The notes below the pieces were generated by a model, which was given only the letters and a program-made list of their open reading frames with translations, did not search any database and was not told the DNA's origin. From a bacterium (GTDB lineage Bacteria; Pseudomonadota; Alphaproteobacteria; Acetobacterales; Acetobacteraceae), in assembly GCA_026224825.1 (NCBI GenBank), contig JAMFRO010000022.1, positions 124,001 through 188,000 on the forward strand: a DNA stretch of 64,000 nucleotides, written 5' to 3'. A program made the position numbers and the translations under genes. How positions within the stretch are numbered: the stretch's first letter is position 1; every line of letters starts with the position of its first letter. Positions 33,789 through 42,820 of this stretch are shown piece by piece.

Positions 33789-34708
33789 TGCGCGCAATAT
33801 GGTCCTTCTGGTCGCGGCCGCACGATCTCTTTTATCACCGCTACTGGCACAGCGCGCGCACACACTATCTCAGCTGGGCGCTCTCGTTAGGCGAGGCGCA
33901 GCGTCATTATGTTGATACCTCCCTGGTTACCGACGAAGCCGGCGCGACGCTGCTGGTCGATCGGCTGGGGCTGCCGTTCCGGCACGTCGACACGAGCCTC
34001 GAAGCGCTAAACCGCGACGGCGCGGACCCGCAATGGTGGGTGCTCGGCAAACTCAGTGCCTATGCGGCACAAACTGAACCCTTCGTTCATCTCGACGCCG
34101 ACGTCATCTTGTGGAAACCCCTCCCGGCCCGGCTCGAAGCTGCCCCGGTTTTTGCACAGAATCTCGAGCATTTCGAGTTCGAGGACCAATCGCTTTATCG
34201 GGCCGACGGGTTCATGCGGGCAATGGCAGAGCTCGGCGGATGGCTGCCCGAGGAGTGGCACCATTATGCCGCGCAGCGGCGTAATGCAGCGCTGTGCTGC
34301 GGCATAATCGGTGGCACGGACGTCGCTTTCCTCAGGCACTACGCGTCTCTCGCGATCGACATCATCAGGCATCCACAGAACGCTGTTGTTTGGGAGAGGC
34401 TTAAGGTGCGTGATAACATCTTGGTCGAGCAATATTTTCTCGCCGCCTGCTTGGAGGCATCGGCCAGACGAAGGCGAGGCTGGGGAACAGACCCGCTCAC
34501 CCCCGGCATTGAATGCCTCTTCCAGTCCTCGGCCCATGCTTTCGATCCGGCGGAGGCCGAGCGGGCCGGTTATACTCATCTGATCGGGGATGCGAAGGCG
34601 GATGCGGCGATCGCCGCACGGCTGGAGGCGCGGGTACGTTCGGTGCATCCCGCGCTTTACGAGAGATGTGCTAGCTTTTGTGCTGAGGCGGTAAAGGGCG
34701 CGGCATAG
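33788..34708 (+). CDS. DUF6734-like glycosyltransferase-fold protein
   Basis: 306 residues. MRAIWSFWSRP, LVTDEAGATLLVDRLGLPF, VLGKLSAYAAQTEPFVHLDADVILW match my recollection of the DUF6734 family, which looks like a GT-A nucleotide-sugar fold; the DxD (Asp103/Asp105) would bind metal. The CCGIIGGTDVAFLRHYA step further resembles glycosyltransferase acceptor regions. No signal or membrane span. Coupled to the gene before it. The acceptor is unknown. Codon use is less GC-extreme than in the pyr operon. Confidence 0.7.
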   Translation: MRAIWSFWSRPHDLFYHRYWHSARTHYLSWALSLGEAQRHYVDTSLVTDEAGATLLVDRLGLPFRHVDTSLEALNRDGADPQWWVLGKLSAYAAQTEPFVHLDADVILWKPLPARLEAAPVFAQNLEHFEFEDQSLYRADGFMRAMAELGGWLPEEWHHYAAQRRNAALCCGIIGGTDVAFLRHYASLAIDIIRHPQNAVVWERLKVRDNILVEQYFLAACLEASARRRRGWGTDPLTPGIECLFQSSAHAFDPAEAERAGYTHLIGDAKADAAIAARLEARVRSVHPALYERCASFCAEAVKGAA

Positions 34709-34742
34709 GCACGCATGCCCAGCCCACGGATGGGAGAGTACA

Positions 34743-35411
34743 ATGAGCGGCCATGAGGACACTGACCAGGACGAGAGTTTCAAAGCAGTCACCGAGCAGG
34801 CTCAACAGTGCGAGCTGCTGCTTGAGAAAATGCGGGAACCCAATGCGCGTATCCTGGCACGCGCCGCGTCCGGAGACACCGTTTGGCAACGCATGGCGAA
34901 AGAGCGTTATAATAACGTGTGCCGCGAATGTGCCGCGCGCCGCGACAATCCCGGCGTAGCGGATGCGTATTGGGACACCATAAGTGTGGATGCCGATCTC
35001 AAGGCGGTATGTGACGATCGTTGGAAGTTGGGCGAGACAGTGGACGTGTTGCGTTCCCGGCTTAATCGGCTTGGTACGATTGCCACGCCTTACGAAGATT
35101 TCGAAGTGTTCATGCGGAAAGCGGTTACGAACCCTGACCGCTCGCCCGCGGAGCTTGATGAGGCGATTAAGGAGGCGCTGAGGCTGGCGCGCCAAGCCGC
35201 TAGCTGGGCGCCCCCCACGCCCCCGAACGGCGAGACACTTGTCGACAGGTGGATTCGGTACCTCAAGAACAACCCCGTCATAGCTGCCGTCATTTTGGCC
35301 GCCATGATTCTGAGCGCGATCGGAGGCCTCTACAAGGCGTTACCATCCAGCTGGACGGCAGGCATCGTTGCCCTGTTTGTTGAACTCTGGCTACGACTCG
35401 TTCCGCGCTGA
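34743..35411 (+). CDS. Hypothetical C-terminally anchored membrane protein
   Basis: 222 residues, no recognised family. A charged helical cytosolic part (about 1-170; ILARAASGDTVWQRMAKERYNNVCRECAAR) is followed by one or two membrane helices: IAAVILAAMILSAIGGLYKAL and WTAGIVALFVELWLRLV. GGGAGAG precedes the ATG. Its gene has visibly lower GC and different codon choice (AAG, GTA, TTG, AAT) than dprA or plsY, suggesting a foreign origin. Last gene of the cassette inserted between plsY and dprA. Confidence 0.65.
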   Translation: MSGHEDTDQDESFKAVTEQAQQCELLLEKMREPNARILARAASGDTVWQRMAKERYNNVCRECAARRDNPGVADAYWDTISVDADLKAVCDDRWKLGETVDVLRSRLNRLGTIATPYEDFEVFMRKAVTNPDRSPAELDEAIKEALRLARQAASWAPPTPPNGETLVDRWIRYLKNNPVIAAVILAAMILSAIGGLYKALPSSWTAGIVALFVELWLRLVPR

Positions 35412-35778
35412 CAAGCTCCGGCGGCCCGTGAGATTGAAAGGAAGTGAGGGATGGGTCAGCGTACAACTCATCACCTACGAGTTTCACCACAGCCATCGCC
35501 AGCAACGCAAATTGGCGAACGTCTGCTTCTCGCCGGCGCTCATCCCAAACCGGCCATTCCGCTCCCGGCCCGGTCCCGCCATCAGGCGAACGTCCGATAG
35601 CCGCTTTCGCCGGCTGTAAGCGGACCGGCAGAAACCCACCCGTTGCGGAAATTTAAACTGCGCCACCACCGCAGCGCAGGCGGCCCTTGCCTACCGGAGG
35701 TTGTCGCGCCAATGTGGCCGGTATGTTCATGGGTCGGCAGCAAAATGACCCCCACGCAAACGGAGGCGGATCGCTTTA
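35412..35778. other. 367-bp gap, right edge of inserted cassette
   Basis: No gene. Holds a patchwork: GCGGAC/GTCCG-bearing tracts at about 35555-35640, and at about 35722-35760 the string GTCGGCAGCAAAATGACCCCCACG, which resembles an IS21-type terminal sequence. That likeness is from memory and is weak. Similar GCGGAC tracts bound the left side of the cassette (33231-33300). Confidence 0.45.
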
Positions 35779-36894
35779 ATGGCTAGCGTCGCCGACCTCC
35801 AGCGCCTGCGTCTCACCCGCACCGAAAGCGTCGGCCCTGTCACCTATCGCCGCCTGCTGGACCGCTTCCCCGACCCTGCCGAGGCTCTGGCCGCATTGCC
35901 TGATCTGGCGCGCATGGGCGGGCGGGCTGCACCGCTGCGCGTACCGGCCGAAGGGGAGATCGAGCGCGAGTTTGCCGCCCTCACCCGCCTTGGCGGGAAA
36001 TTCCTCTTCCTGGGTGAGCCGGATTACCCGGAATATCTGGCCGAGCTACCGGATGCGCCGCCGGTGCTGGCGGTGCTGGGGGATGTGGCGCTCCTCTCCA
36101 CCCCCAGCATCGGCATTGTGGGCGCGCGCAATGCCTCGGGCGGGGGGTTGCGGTTTACCGAGCAGCTTGCCTCGGAGCTGGCGTCGCGCCTGGCCGTGGT
36201 TTCCGGCCTGGCGCGGGGGATTGATGCGGCGGCGCATGAGGGGGCGATGCGGACGGGCAGGACCGTGGCGGTGATCGCCGGCGGGTTGGATGTGCCTTAT
36301 CCGCCGGAGAACACCGCCTTGCAGCAGCGCATCGCGGAGAATGGCGCGGTGGTGGCTGAGGCGCCGCTTGGCACCGCCCCCGTGGCCAAGCATTTTCCCA
36401 AGCGCAACCGCATTATCGCCGGGTTGAGCCTGGGATTGGTGGTCATTGAGGCTGCCGCGCGCTCCGGCTCGCTGCTCACGGCGCGGCTGGCCAATGAGGC
36501 GGGCCGCGAGATTTTTGCCGTACCCGGCGCGCCGCTCGACCCGCGCTCCAAGGGCGGCAATGAGCTGATCCGCCAGGGGGCGCATCTGACAGAGGCAGCC
36601 GCAGACGTGTTCTCCGCTTTGCCAGACGGCATTGGCCCCAGGAGTAAGCGTCTGCCCGGGTTTCGGGACGAGGCAGACGCCTGGGGCGGCCCGCCGGACA
36701 GCCACGCCGCCATGGCAGCGGCCCGGACCCAGGCACCTGGGCTGATTGGCCCGGAGGGGGTGGATGTTGACGAGTTGGCGCGGCGCTGCCAGTTGTCGAT
36801 GGCTGCCATGCAGGCGGTTATCCTGGAGTTGGAGCTTGGCGGGCTGGTGGAAAGCCTGGCGGGCGGCAGGGTGATCCGCTTCCAAGAAGTTTAA
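35779..36894 (+). CDS. dprA: DNA-processing protein DprA
   Basis: RecA/SSB loader on incoming single-stranded DNA in transformation. 371 residues: N-terminal SAM/HhH-like region, a Rossmann-like core (SIGIVGARNASGGGLRF, VVSGLARGIDAAAHEGAM, GGLDVPYPPENTAL, FPKRNRIIAGLS, VVIEAAARSGSLLTA) and a C-terminal winged helix (LARRCQLSMAAMQAVILELELGGL). All core motifs intact. Normally next to plsY; topA follows 24 bp on. Confidence 0.96.
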   Translation: MASVADLQRLRLTRTESVGPVTYRRLLDRFPDPAEALAALPDLARMGGRAAPLRVPAEGEIEREFAALTRLGGKFLFLGEPDYPEYLAELPDAPPVLAVLGDVALLSTPSIGIVGARNASGGGLRFTEQLASELASRLAVVSGLARGIDAAAHEGAMRTGRTVAVIAGGLDVPYPPENTALQQRIAENGAVVAEAPLGTAPVAKHFPKRNRIIAGLSLGLVVIEAAARSGSLLTARLANEAGREIFAVPGAPLDPRSKGGNELIRQGAHLTEAAADVFSALPDGIGPRSKRLPGFRDEADAWGGPPDSHAAMAAARTQAPGLIGPEGVDVDELARRCQLSMAAMQAVILELELGGLVESLAGGRVIRFQEV

Positions 36895-36918
36895 GACGTA
36901 AAGAAATGGAACGGCTCA

Positions 36919-39594
36919 TTGACTGATATCGTCGTCGTCGAATCCCCCTCTAAAGCCAAGACAATCAACAAATATTTGGGGGATTCCTACAAGGTTCTGG
37001 CCTCTTTCGGGCATGTGCGCGACCTCCCCGCCAAGGATGGCTCGGTGCGCCCCGACGAGGATTTCGCCATGGATTGGGTGGCCGATGACAGGGGGGCAAA
37101 GCAGCTCAACGAGATCGCCAAGGCGCTCAAAGGCGCCAAAATCCTGTATCTGGCGACTGACCCGGACCGCGAGGGTGAGGCGATTTCCTGGCATGTAAGG
37201 GCGATGCTGGAGGACAGGCACGCGCTGAAAGGCATAAAAGTCGAGCGCGTCACCTTTAATGAGATTACAAAAACGGCGGTGAAATACGCCATGGCGCATC
37301 CGCGCGAGCTGGATACGCCGCTCATCGAGGCCTACCTTGCGCGCCGGGCGCTGGATTATCTGGTGGGGTTCACCCTCTCGCCGGTGCTGTGGCGCAAATT
37401 GCCGGGCAGCCGCTCGGCTGGGCGCGTGCAATCCGTGGCGTTGCGGCTGGTGTGCGAGCGCGAGGCCGAGATCGAGATTTTCAAGCCGCGCGAGTATTGG
37501 ACCGTCGAGACGACGATGCTGACGCCCACCGGCGCGCCCTACCCGGCCAGACTGACGCATTTCCAGGGCAAGAAGCTCGACCAGTTCGACCTGAATGACG
37601 AAGCCAAAGCCCATGCCGCCCGCGCCGCCGTGCTGGCGGGCAGCTTTGCGGCCGGGAATGTTGAGAAGAAGCGCAGCAAGCGCAACCCGCCGCCGCCGTT
37701 CATCACCTCCACCTTGCAGCAGGAGTCCGGCCGCAAGCTGGGGTTCTCCTCGCAGATTACCATGCGCCTGGCGCAGCAGCTCTATGAGGGCGTGGAGATC
37801 GGCGGCGATACGGTGGGGTTGATCACCTATATGCGTACCGACGGCGTGACCATCGCCAAAGAGGCGGTGGAGGCCATGCGCAGCCGTATCCGCTCCGAGT
37901 TTGGCGATAATTACGTGCCGTTCGCGCCGCGTGAATTCGTCAGCAAGGTGAAGAACGCGCAGGAAGCGCATGAGGCGATCCGCCCCACGGATATAACGCT
38001 GACGCCGGCGCAAGTGGCGAAGATGATCGCCCCGGACCAGGCGCGGCTGTATGAGCTGATCTATAAGCGCGCTCTGGCCTGCCAGATGGCCGCCGCCGAG
38101 CTGGACCAGACCGCCGTGGACCTGACCGACGGCAAGGGGCAGACCCTGCGCGCCACCGGCTCCGTGCTGGCCTTCGATGGCTTCCTGAAACTCTACAACG
38201 AGGACCAGGACGAGCCCTCCGAGGATGATGACGCGCGGATCCTGCCGCCCATCTCCAAGGGCGACCCGGCGAAGACCGGCAAGGTGGAGGCCAACCAGCA
38301 TTTCACCCAGCCGCCGCCGCGCTATTCCGAGCCCAGCCTGGTGAAGAAGATGGAAGAGCTGGGCATCGGCCGGCCTTCCACCTATGCCTCCATCCTCTCC
38401 GTGCTGCGCGACCGCAATTACGTGCGCATGGAGAACAAGCGCTTCGTGCCGGAGGATCGCGGCCGGCTCGTCACCGCCTTCCTCACCAGCTTCTTCGGCC
38501 ATTATGTCGATACCGGCTTTACCGCCGGGCTGGAAAACCAGTTGGACGAAGTGGCGGACGGCAATGCCAACTGGCGCCAGGTGCTGCGCGATTTCTGGGA
38601 TGGTTTCTCCGCCGCCGTGGCGCAGACCAAGGACCTCAAAATCTCCGACGTCATCGACGCGCTCGATGCCGATCTCGGGCCGCATTTTTTCCCCACGCGC
38701 GAGGATGGCACGGACCCACGGGTGTGCACCGCCTGCGGCACCGGGCGGCTGGGGCTGAAATTGGGGCGGTTCGGCAGCTTTATCGGCTGCTCGAATTACC
38801 CGACCTGCCAGTACACCCGCAAACTGGCGGTGGATGGCGGCGAGAATGGCGATGACAGCCTCAAGGACGGCATGCGCCTGCTGGGGCAGCACCCGGATAG
38901 CGGGTTTGATGTGACGCTGCGCCGTGGCCCCTACGGGCTGTATGTGCAGGAGGGTGAGCCCGACCCGGAGGATAAGAAATCCAAGCCGAAACGTGCGTCC
39001 CTGGCGCGCGGCATGGATGGTGAGACACTGGGGCTGGAAGAAGCGCTGGGGCTGCTGTCCTTGCCGCGCCTGGTTGGGCTGCATCCGGAGACGGGGCAGA
39101 AGATCGAGGCCAATCTTGGGCGGTTTGGGCCTTACGTGAAAATGGGCGCGCTGTTTGCCTCGCTGGAACGCGATGATTCCGTGCTGCATCTCGGCATGAA
39201 CCGGGCCATGGAGCTGATCGCCAAGAAGCAGGATTCCATCAAGAGCCTGGGCGCGCATCCGAAGGATGGCGCGGACGTGCTGGTGCGCAAAGGAAGGTTC
39301 GGGCCGTACGCGCAATGGGGCAATACCGTGGCCAACCTGCCGCGCGGGCGCGAGATGGGCGATATGACGCTGGACGAGGCCGTGGCGCTGCTGGCCGAAA
39401 AGGGCAAGACACTGGCGCCGAAGGGCAAGAAGGGCGCGAAGAAGCCTGCCGCCAAAGCGAAACCGGCGTCGGTGAAGGAGCCTAAAGCGGCGGTGGCCAA
39501 GGCCAAGCCTGCGGCGAAAGCAGCGGCGAAGCCCAAGGCCAAGCCTAAGGCGAAAGTCGCCGCCAAGCCTAAAGCCAAGGCTAAAACCGCTTAA
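36919..39594 (+). CDS. topA: DNA topoisomerase I
   Basis: Type IA topoisomerase relaxing negative supercoils; 891 residues. TOPRIM domain at the N-terminus (VVVESPSKAKTI, ATDPDREGEAISWH). Catalytic Tyr in GLITYMRTDG, then SAGRVQSVALRL. One four-Cys zinc ribbon (CTACGTGRLGLKLGRFGSFIGCSNYPTC), two further ribbon remnants without cysteines, then a Lys/Ala-rich tail of about 50 residues, as in other Alphaproteobacteria. The start is TTG at 36919; no in-frame ATG exists nearby. It closes the pyrB-topA string. Confidence 0.97.
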   Translation: MTDIVVVESPSKAKTINKYLGDSYKVLASFGHVRDLPAKDGSVRPDEDFAMDWVADDRGAKQLNEIAKALKGAKILYLATDPDREGEAISWHVRAMLEDRHALKGIKVERVTFNEITKTAVKYAMAHPRELDTPLIEAYLARRALDYLVGFTLSPVLWRKLPGSRSAGRVQSVALRLVCEREAEIEIFKPREYWTVETTMLTPTGAPYPARLTHFQGKKLDQFDLNDEAKAHAARAAVLAGSFAAGNVEKKRSKRNPPPPFITSTLQQESGRKLGFSSQITMRLAQQLYEGVEIGGDTVGLITYMRTDGVTIAKEAVEAMRSRIRSEFGDNYVPFAPREFVSKVKNAQEAHEAIRPTDITLTPAQVAKMIAPDQARLYELIYKRALACQMAAAELDQTAVDLTDGKGQTLRATGSVLAFDGFLKLYNEDQDEPSEDDDARILPPISKGDPAKTGKVEANQHFTQPPPRYSEPSLVKKMEELGIGRPSTYASILSVLRDRNYVRMENKRFVPEDRGRLVTAFLTSFFGHYVDTGFTAGLENQLDEVADGNANWRQVLRDFWDGFSAAVAQTKDLKISDVIDALDADLGPHFFPTREDGTDPRVCTACGTGRLGLKLGRFGSFIGCSNYPTCQYTRKLAVDGGENGDDSLKDGMRLLGQHPDSGFDVTLRRGPYGLYVQEGEPDPEDKKSKPKRASLARGMDGETLGLEEALGLLSLPRLVGLHPETGQKIEANLGRFGPYVKMGALFASLERDDSVLHLGMNRAMELIAKKQDSIKSLGAHPKDGADVLVRKGRFGPYAQWGNTVANLPRGREMGDMTLDEAVALLAEKGKTLAPKGKKGAKKPAAKAKPASVKEPKAAVAKAKPAAKAAAKPKAKPKAKVAAKPKAKAKTA

Positions 39595-39959
39595 ACAGAC
39601 CCAGCATGGCGGCGCGCTCGCTGAGCGCGCTGGCCGGTGGTTTCGCGCTTTGGGCCAGCGTGTCGGAAGCGCGCGGTACAAGGGCGGATTCCGCGCGTGA
39701 CCTCACCCTGCCCTGCGCCGCCGCTGCTCAGGTGCCGCACCGGCCGGGGCCGGGGCTGACACTGGCATCGGGCGCGTTTCTGGTGGGGTACCTACGCCGC
39801 CACGGCGCGCTGCGCCTAGAGCATGATCGCTTCAAGTGCGATCATGCTCTAGCTATCTTTATAGAGGGCGATTCACGGTTTCGACCGCTCAAGATGAGCG
39901 GCCTCAACCGATCGCGCTCTAGGGTTTGCTCAGTTCATCGTGCCATTGCGCAGGCGGCA
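39595..39959. other. 365-bp gap downstream of topA
   Basis: 39606-39815 has an open frame whose first 22 residues resemble a signal peptide (SLSALAGGFALWASVSEA), but it runs straight into the palindromic repeat at 39816 and then antisense to the next gene. If it was a gene, the repeat has cut it. Otherwise nothing is seen here. GC is very high and the frame could be chance. Confidence 0.4.
39816..39922. repeat. 107-bp palindromic repeat, copy 1
   Basis: Begins with a perfect 15-bp inverted repeat CTAGAGCATGATCGC (39816-39830 with 39838-39852, 7-nt loop), then about 70 bp with a smaller CCGCTC..GAGCGG hairpin, and ends CGATCGCGCTCTAG. The outer ends are inverted repeats of the form CTAGAGCnnGATCG. 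A second copy at 43501 is near-identical. Looks like a short non-autonomous mobile element. Confidence 0.92.
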
Positions 39960-41006
39960 TCACATCTCCATCTGCGCGCGCAACGTCGAACGCTCGATCA
40001 TCCCCGTCGCCTTCTCACCATCCCATGTGTAATGCGCGTGGGATTGCTGCACGATGGGGAAGCTCGCCGGCATCGAGCTGCTGGCTTTACCTCCGGCGCC
40101 ACCGCGTGAGCGGCAGTTGATGAAGGTGGTGCCTTGGATTTTTACCAGACCATCGGCCGTCTCCAGCACCAGATCCACCACCTCGTCCCGTTCGAAGAGT
40201 TTTGTCATCCACGGCATGGTTACGGCGCGGGCGGGTTTCAGCACGCCGTCGCCATCGAAGATAAAACCTTCGTTGAAGCTGGGTTTGCCGTCGGCGCGCG
40301 GTGGGAAAACATTGATACCGAAGGCGCGGCCGGAGGGAAACAGAGCCGATTGCCAGCAATGGCCCCAGAACCCTTCGAACTTGCGTACGCCCTGGCGTTT
40401 GATGCGCAACACCTGGCCCTTGAACTCACGCCGTGCGCCGTCGATTTCCAGAAACCCCTGGGCGCGGCATAATTGTTCGAAACGCGGGCTGATGAATGTA
40501 CCTTGTTCGCCGCTCATCAGGTCGCGGGAATCCGCTGTCAGCGTGCCGGAGACCAGCGGCGGCACGGCGGGGTAATAATCGATGCCGAAGCTGACCTTGC
40601 GCTTGGGCACATCGTCCGGCCAGGTATCGGCGATGAGCTGGGCCGCCGTCAGCTCGGTGACGGCATGGGGCGCGAAATTGCAGGACCAGTGCTGGAACGG
40701 CACGATGCTGCGGAATTCCAGCGGCCCGGCGCCGATGATGGTGGGCTTGCCCTCCGGCCCGATGGTGGGATGGCTGGTGCCGCGTTCGCGCGCGGATAAA
40801 ACGCGGCCATCGGGGAAGGCGATGTCGAGCCAGATCTCATGCGCCTCCCATTCCTCCGCCAGCGCCTCGATGCCGACGCGCATGGCGAAGGCGCCGCTCT
40901 CCTCCACCAGCCAAATGTTTGATGCATCGCGCACATCCGGCCCCGGGCGTTCCGCGAACACGTAATCGCGCTCCAGCGGCAGCCCGCCTGTCAGATCGAT
41001 GGTCAT
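39960..41006 (-). CDS. Conserved hypothetical protein, possible CrtC-like lipocalin fold
   Basis: 348 residues; AGGAGGGAA ribosome site 8 bases before ATG 41006. Family not securely recognised. Many aromatic beta-rich segments (IWLDIAFPDGRVLSARERG, VKIQGTTFINCRSRG, SHAHYTWDGEKATGMIERS) and the central FEGFWGHCWQSALFPSGRAFGINVFPP suggest a large beta-barrel as in the hydroxyneurosporene-synthase/DUF7064 group. No signal peptide. Such genes often occur with steroid or lipid degradation, but nothing here supports that directly. The TGA is near the repeat at 39816-39922. Confidence 0.7.
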   Translation of the reverse strand: MTIDLTGGLPLERDYVFAERPGPDVRDASNIWLVEESGAFAMRVGIEALAEEWEAHEIWLDIAFPDGRVLSARERGTSHPTIGPEGKPTIIGAGPLEFRSIVPFQHWSCNFAPHAVTELTAAQLIADTWPDDVPKRKVSFGIDYYPAVPPLVSGTLTADSRDLMSGEQGTFISPRFEQLCRAQGFLEIDGARREFKGQVLRIKRQGVRKFEGFWGHCWQSALFPSGRAFGINVFPPRADGKPSFNEGFIFDGDGVLKPARAVTMPWMTKLFERDEVVDLVLETADGLVKIQGTTFINCRSRGGAGGKASSSMPASFPIVQQSHAHYTWDGEKATGMIERSTLRAQMEM

Positions 41007-41150
41007 TTTTGTTCCCTCCTGATGTTGACGCGATCTTGCCAGCCCTCACCGCCGCATGGCAATTTCAATTGCGGCGCCCGCCCATGGATCATGGCCTGAA
41101 ATCACTGCTTGTCCCATATAGTGTATGGTCTTATCGCCGGGGCGGTGTCC

Positions 41151-42734
41151 TCAAGGGGCGATGCGCTGGCGCACTTGCGCGGCACTCGTGGCAATGATCA
41201 GCCCTGGCGCGCGGTCGTAGCCCGGCGCGCCCCAGGTGATGGGTACACCTTGCAATAAGCCGAACACCCGCCCGTCATATTCGACGATATTGTAGTGCCC
41301 GGCACTGCCCAGCAGGGTCGGCACTTTGGGCATGGCGGCGATGCGGGCCCGCACCACGCTGAGCTGGGTGGCGATGATGAGGCGCTTGTCCTGGTCATAA
41401 CCTGGCGCGCCGAAGGTGACGGGGTCGTTGTGCGGCACGCCGAACAGCCTGTCGTCATAGTTCACGATGTTATAGTTCCCTACCGAGGCCACCAGAACCG
41501 GTGCGGCCAGCTCGCGCGGGGCAAAGGCATCGAGCCGCAATGTGTTGGCGAGGAGCAGCGCCAGCACCCCGGCCAGAACGTACCACTCGCGCCGGTGCGC
41601 AAGCGGGGGCTCCGCCTCGCGGTCCCTTCCACCGAAATGGCGGTGGCGCCAGGCATCGACAGGCTGGTCTATGAGCATGAACAGCGCCGCGGCGCTGGCG
41701 AACGAGAGCAGTATGGCCAGCGCCATCTTTGCGCCCTGCCCGGCATGCACATGGGCGAAGACCAGACCGATGATGCCGCCATGCACCAGATAGAGCGGGT
41801 AGCTCAGCTCGCCGATCCAGCGGTCGATGCGGTTTTTGCGCCAGCAGGAAAACAGCAGCGGCAGGCTCAGGGCGTAAATGATGTAGGCACACCATAGGGA
41901 AAACGTATCGAGCCCGGCCGGCCCCAGCGCCAATATGGCATGCCAGCGCAGCATGGACACCAGAGCGAAGAGCGCGAACCCCGCCGTGACGGCCGCGCCC
42001 GCGCGTTGTGCGAAACGGTGTTGCCGCAGGCGCGGGTAGAGATGATAGCTGAGGCTGCCCAGGCAGAACAGGCAACATGTTGCGGGGAAGAAATTATAGC
42101 CCCAGACCTCGGACGCAAAACCATGCAGCCCGAAGATCAACCCGAAGCGGATGGCCAGCCCCACGCAGATGCATGCGATGAGGCGTTTCACCGAACGCAC
42201 GATGAACGGCGCCATGGCGTAAAACAGCAGCTCCGAGCCCAGCGACCAGGCCTGCCCCACCATTATCCAGATGTTCTCGAAAAAATGCGGCGGCAGTGCT
42301 GTGACCACCGCACGGGTTACGCCGTTGGTCTCTTCGAGATCGACCGAATTGATGATGGTCTGGAAAAAATCCTGGCCGGCGATGAAGATATTCAGAAACA
42401 CCAGGCCGAGGAATGCCGGCAGCGGCATGGCGGGGTGGTTGAGGAACACATTCGGCGTGGCGGTGATGCCGAACCACAGCACCATGGCCGCCACCGTGAC
42501 GAGATAGGCCGGGTAGAGCCGCAAAATGCGCGATAGGTAGAAGGAGCGGCGCCAGCCAGGTTGCGGCGCGGCGCCGGGCGGGGCGTAGGCCTGGTTGATG
42601 GTGAGGGCCATGTAAAAGCCGGAGGTGATGAAGAACAGCAGCACCGCCGTCGTCGCGTCCAGCAGCATGACCGGCCGGCCCGGCATGTGCCAGAATACCA
42701 CCGAAAGTGCTAAGAATACCCGGATCATCCCCAT
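41151..42734 (-). CDS. Membrane acyltransferase (OafA type) with duplicated C-terminal repeat
   Basis: 527 residues. About residues 1-370 are a ten-span acyltransferase-3 domain with the usual histidine near the N-terminus (LSVVFWHMPG), RRSFYLSRILRLYPAY, WSLGSELLFY and LSYPLYLVHG. After one more span, the C-terminus holds two 53-residue repeats: ASVGNYNIVNYDDRLFGVPH...FGAPGYDQDKRLIIAT and GSAGHYNIVEYDGRVFGLLQ...WGAPGYDRAPGLIIAT. The repeat recalls the GNYNIV..GR.FGVP unit known in bacterial sugar-enzyme proteins. It probably acylates an envelope glycan. Confidence 0.9.
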   Translation of the reverse strand: MGMIRVFLALSVVFWHMPGRPVMLLDATTAVLLFFITSGFYMALTINQAYAPPGAAPQPGWRRSFYLSRILRLYPAYLVTVAAMVLWFGITATPNVFLNHPAMPLPAFLGLVFLNIFIAGQDFFQTIINSVDLEETNGVTRAVVTALPPHFFENIWIMVGQAWSLGSELLFYAMAPFIVRSVKRLIACICVGLAIRFGLIFGLHGFASEVWGYNFFPATCCLFCLGSLSYHLYPRLRQHRFAQRAGAAVTAGFALFALVSMLRWHAILALGPAGLDTFSLWCAYIIYALSLPLLFSCWRKNRIDRWIGELSYPLYLVHGGIIGLVFAHVHAGQGAKMALAILLSFASAAALFMLIDQPVDAWRHRHFGGRDREAEPPLAHRREWYVLAGVLALLLANTLRLDAFAPRELAAPVLVASVGNYNIVNYDDRLFGVPHNDPVTFGAPGYDQDKRLIIATQLSVVRARIAAMPKVPTLLGSAGHYNIVEYDGRVFGLLQGVPITWGAPGYDRAPGLIIATSAAQVRQRIAP

Positions 42735-42820
42735 GCCGCGATCATGCCATGATTTCGGCTGGACACAACCTTAAGCCATAATGTATTCTACAATTCAACT
42801 ATAAGGTGCAGTCGCGACGT

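Noticed and set aside
35722-35760. Intact IS21-type insertion sequence
   Set aside because: Only a terminal-like string is present; no istA/istB and no second end were found, so at most a scar.
36916-39681. A 921-residue minus-strand open frame
   Set aside because: Exact antisense of topA, which has all type IA motifs; the frame is low-complexity and a by-product of GC-rich third positions.
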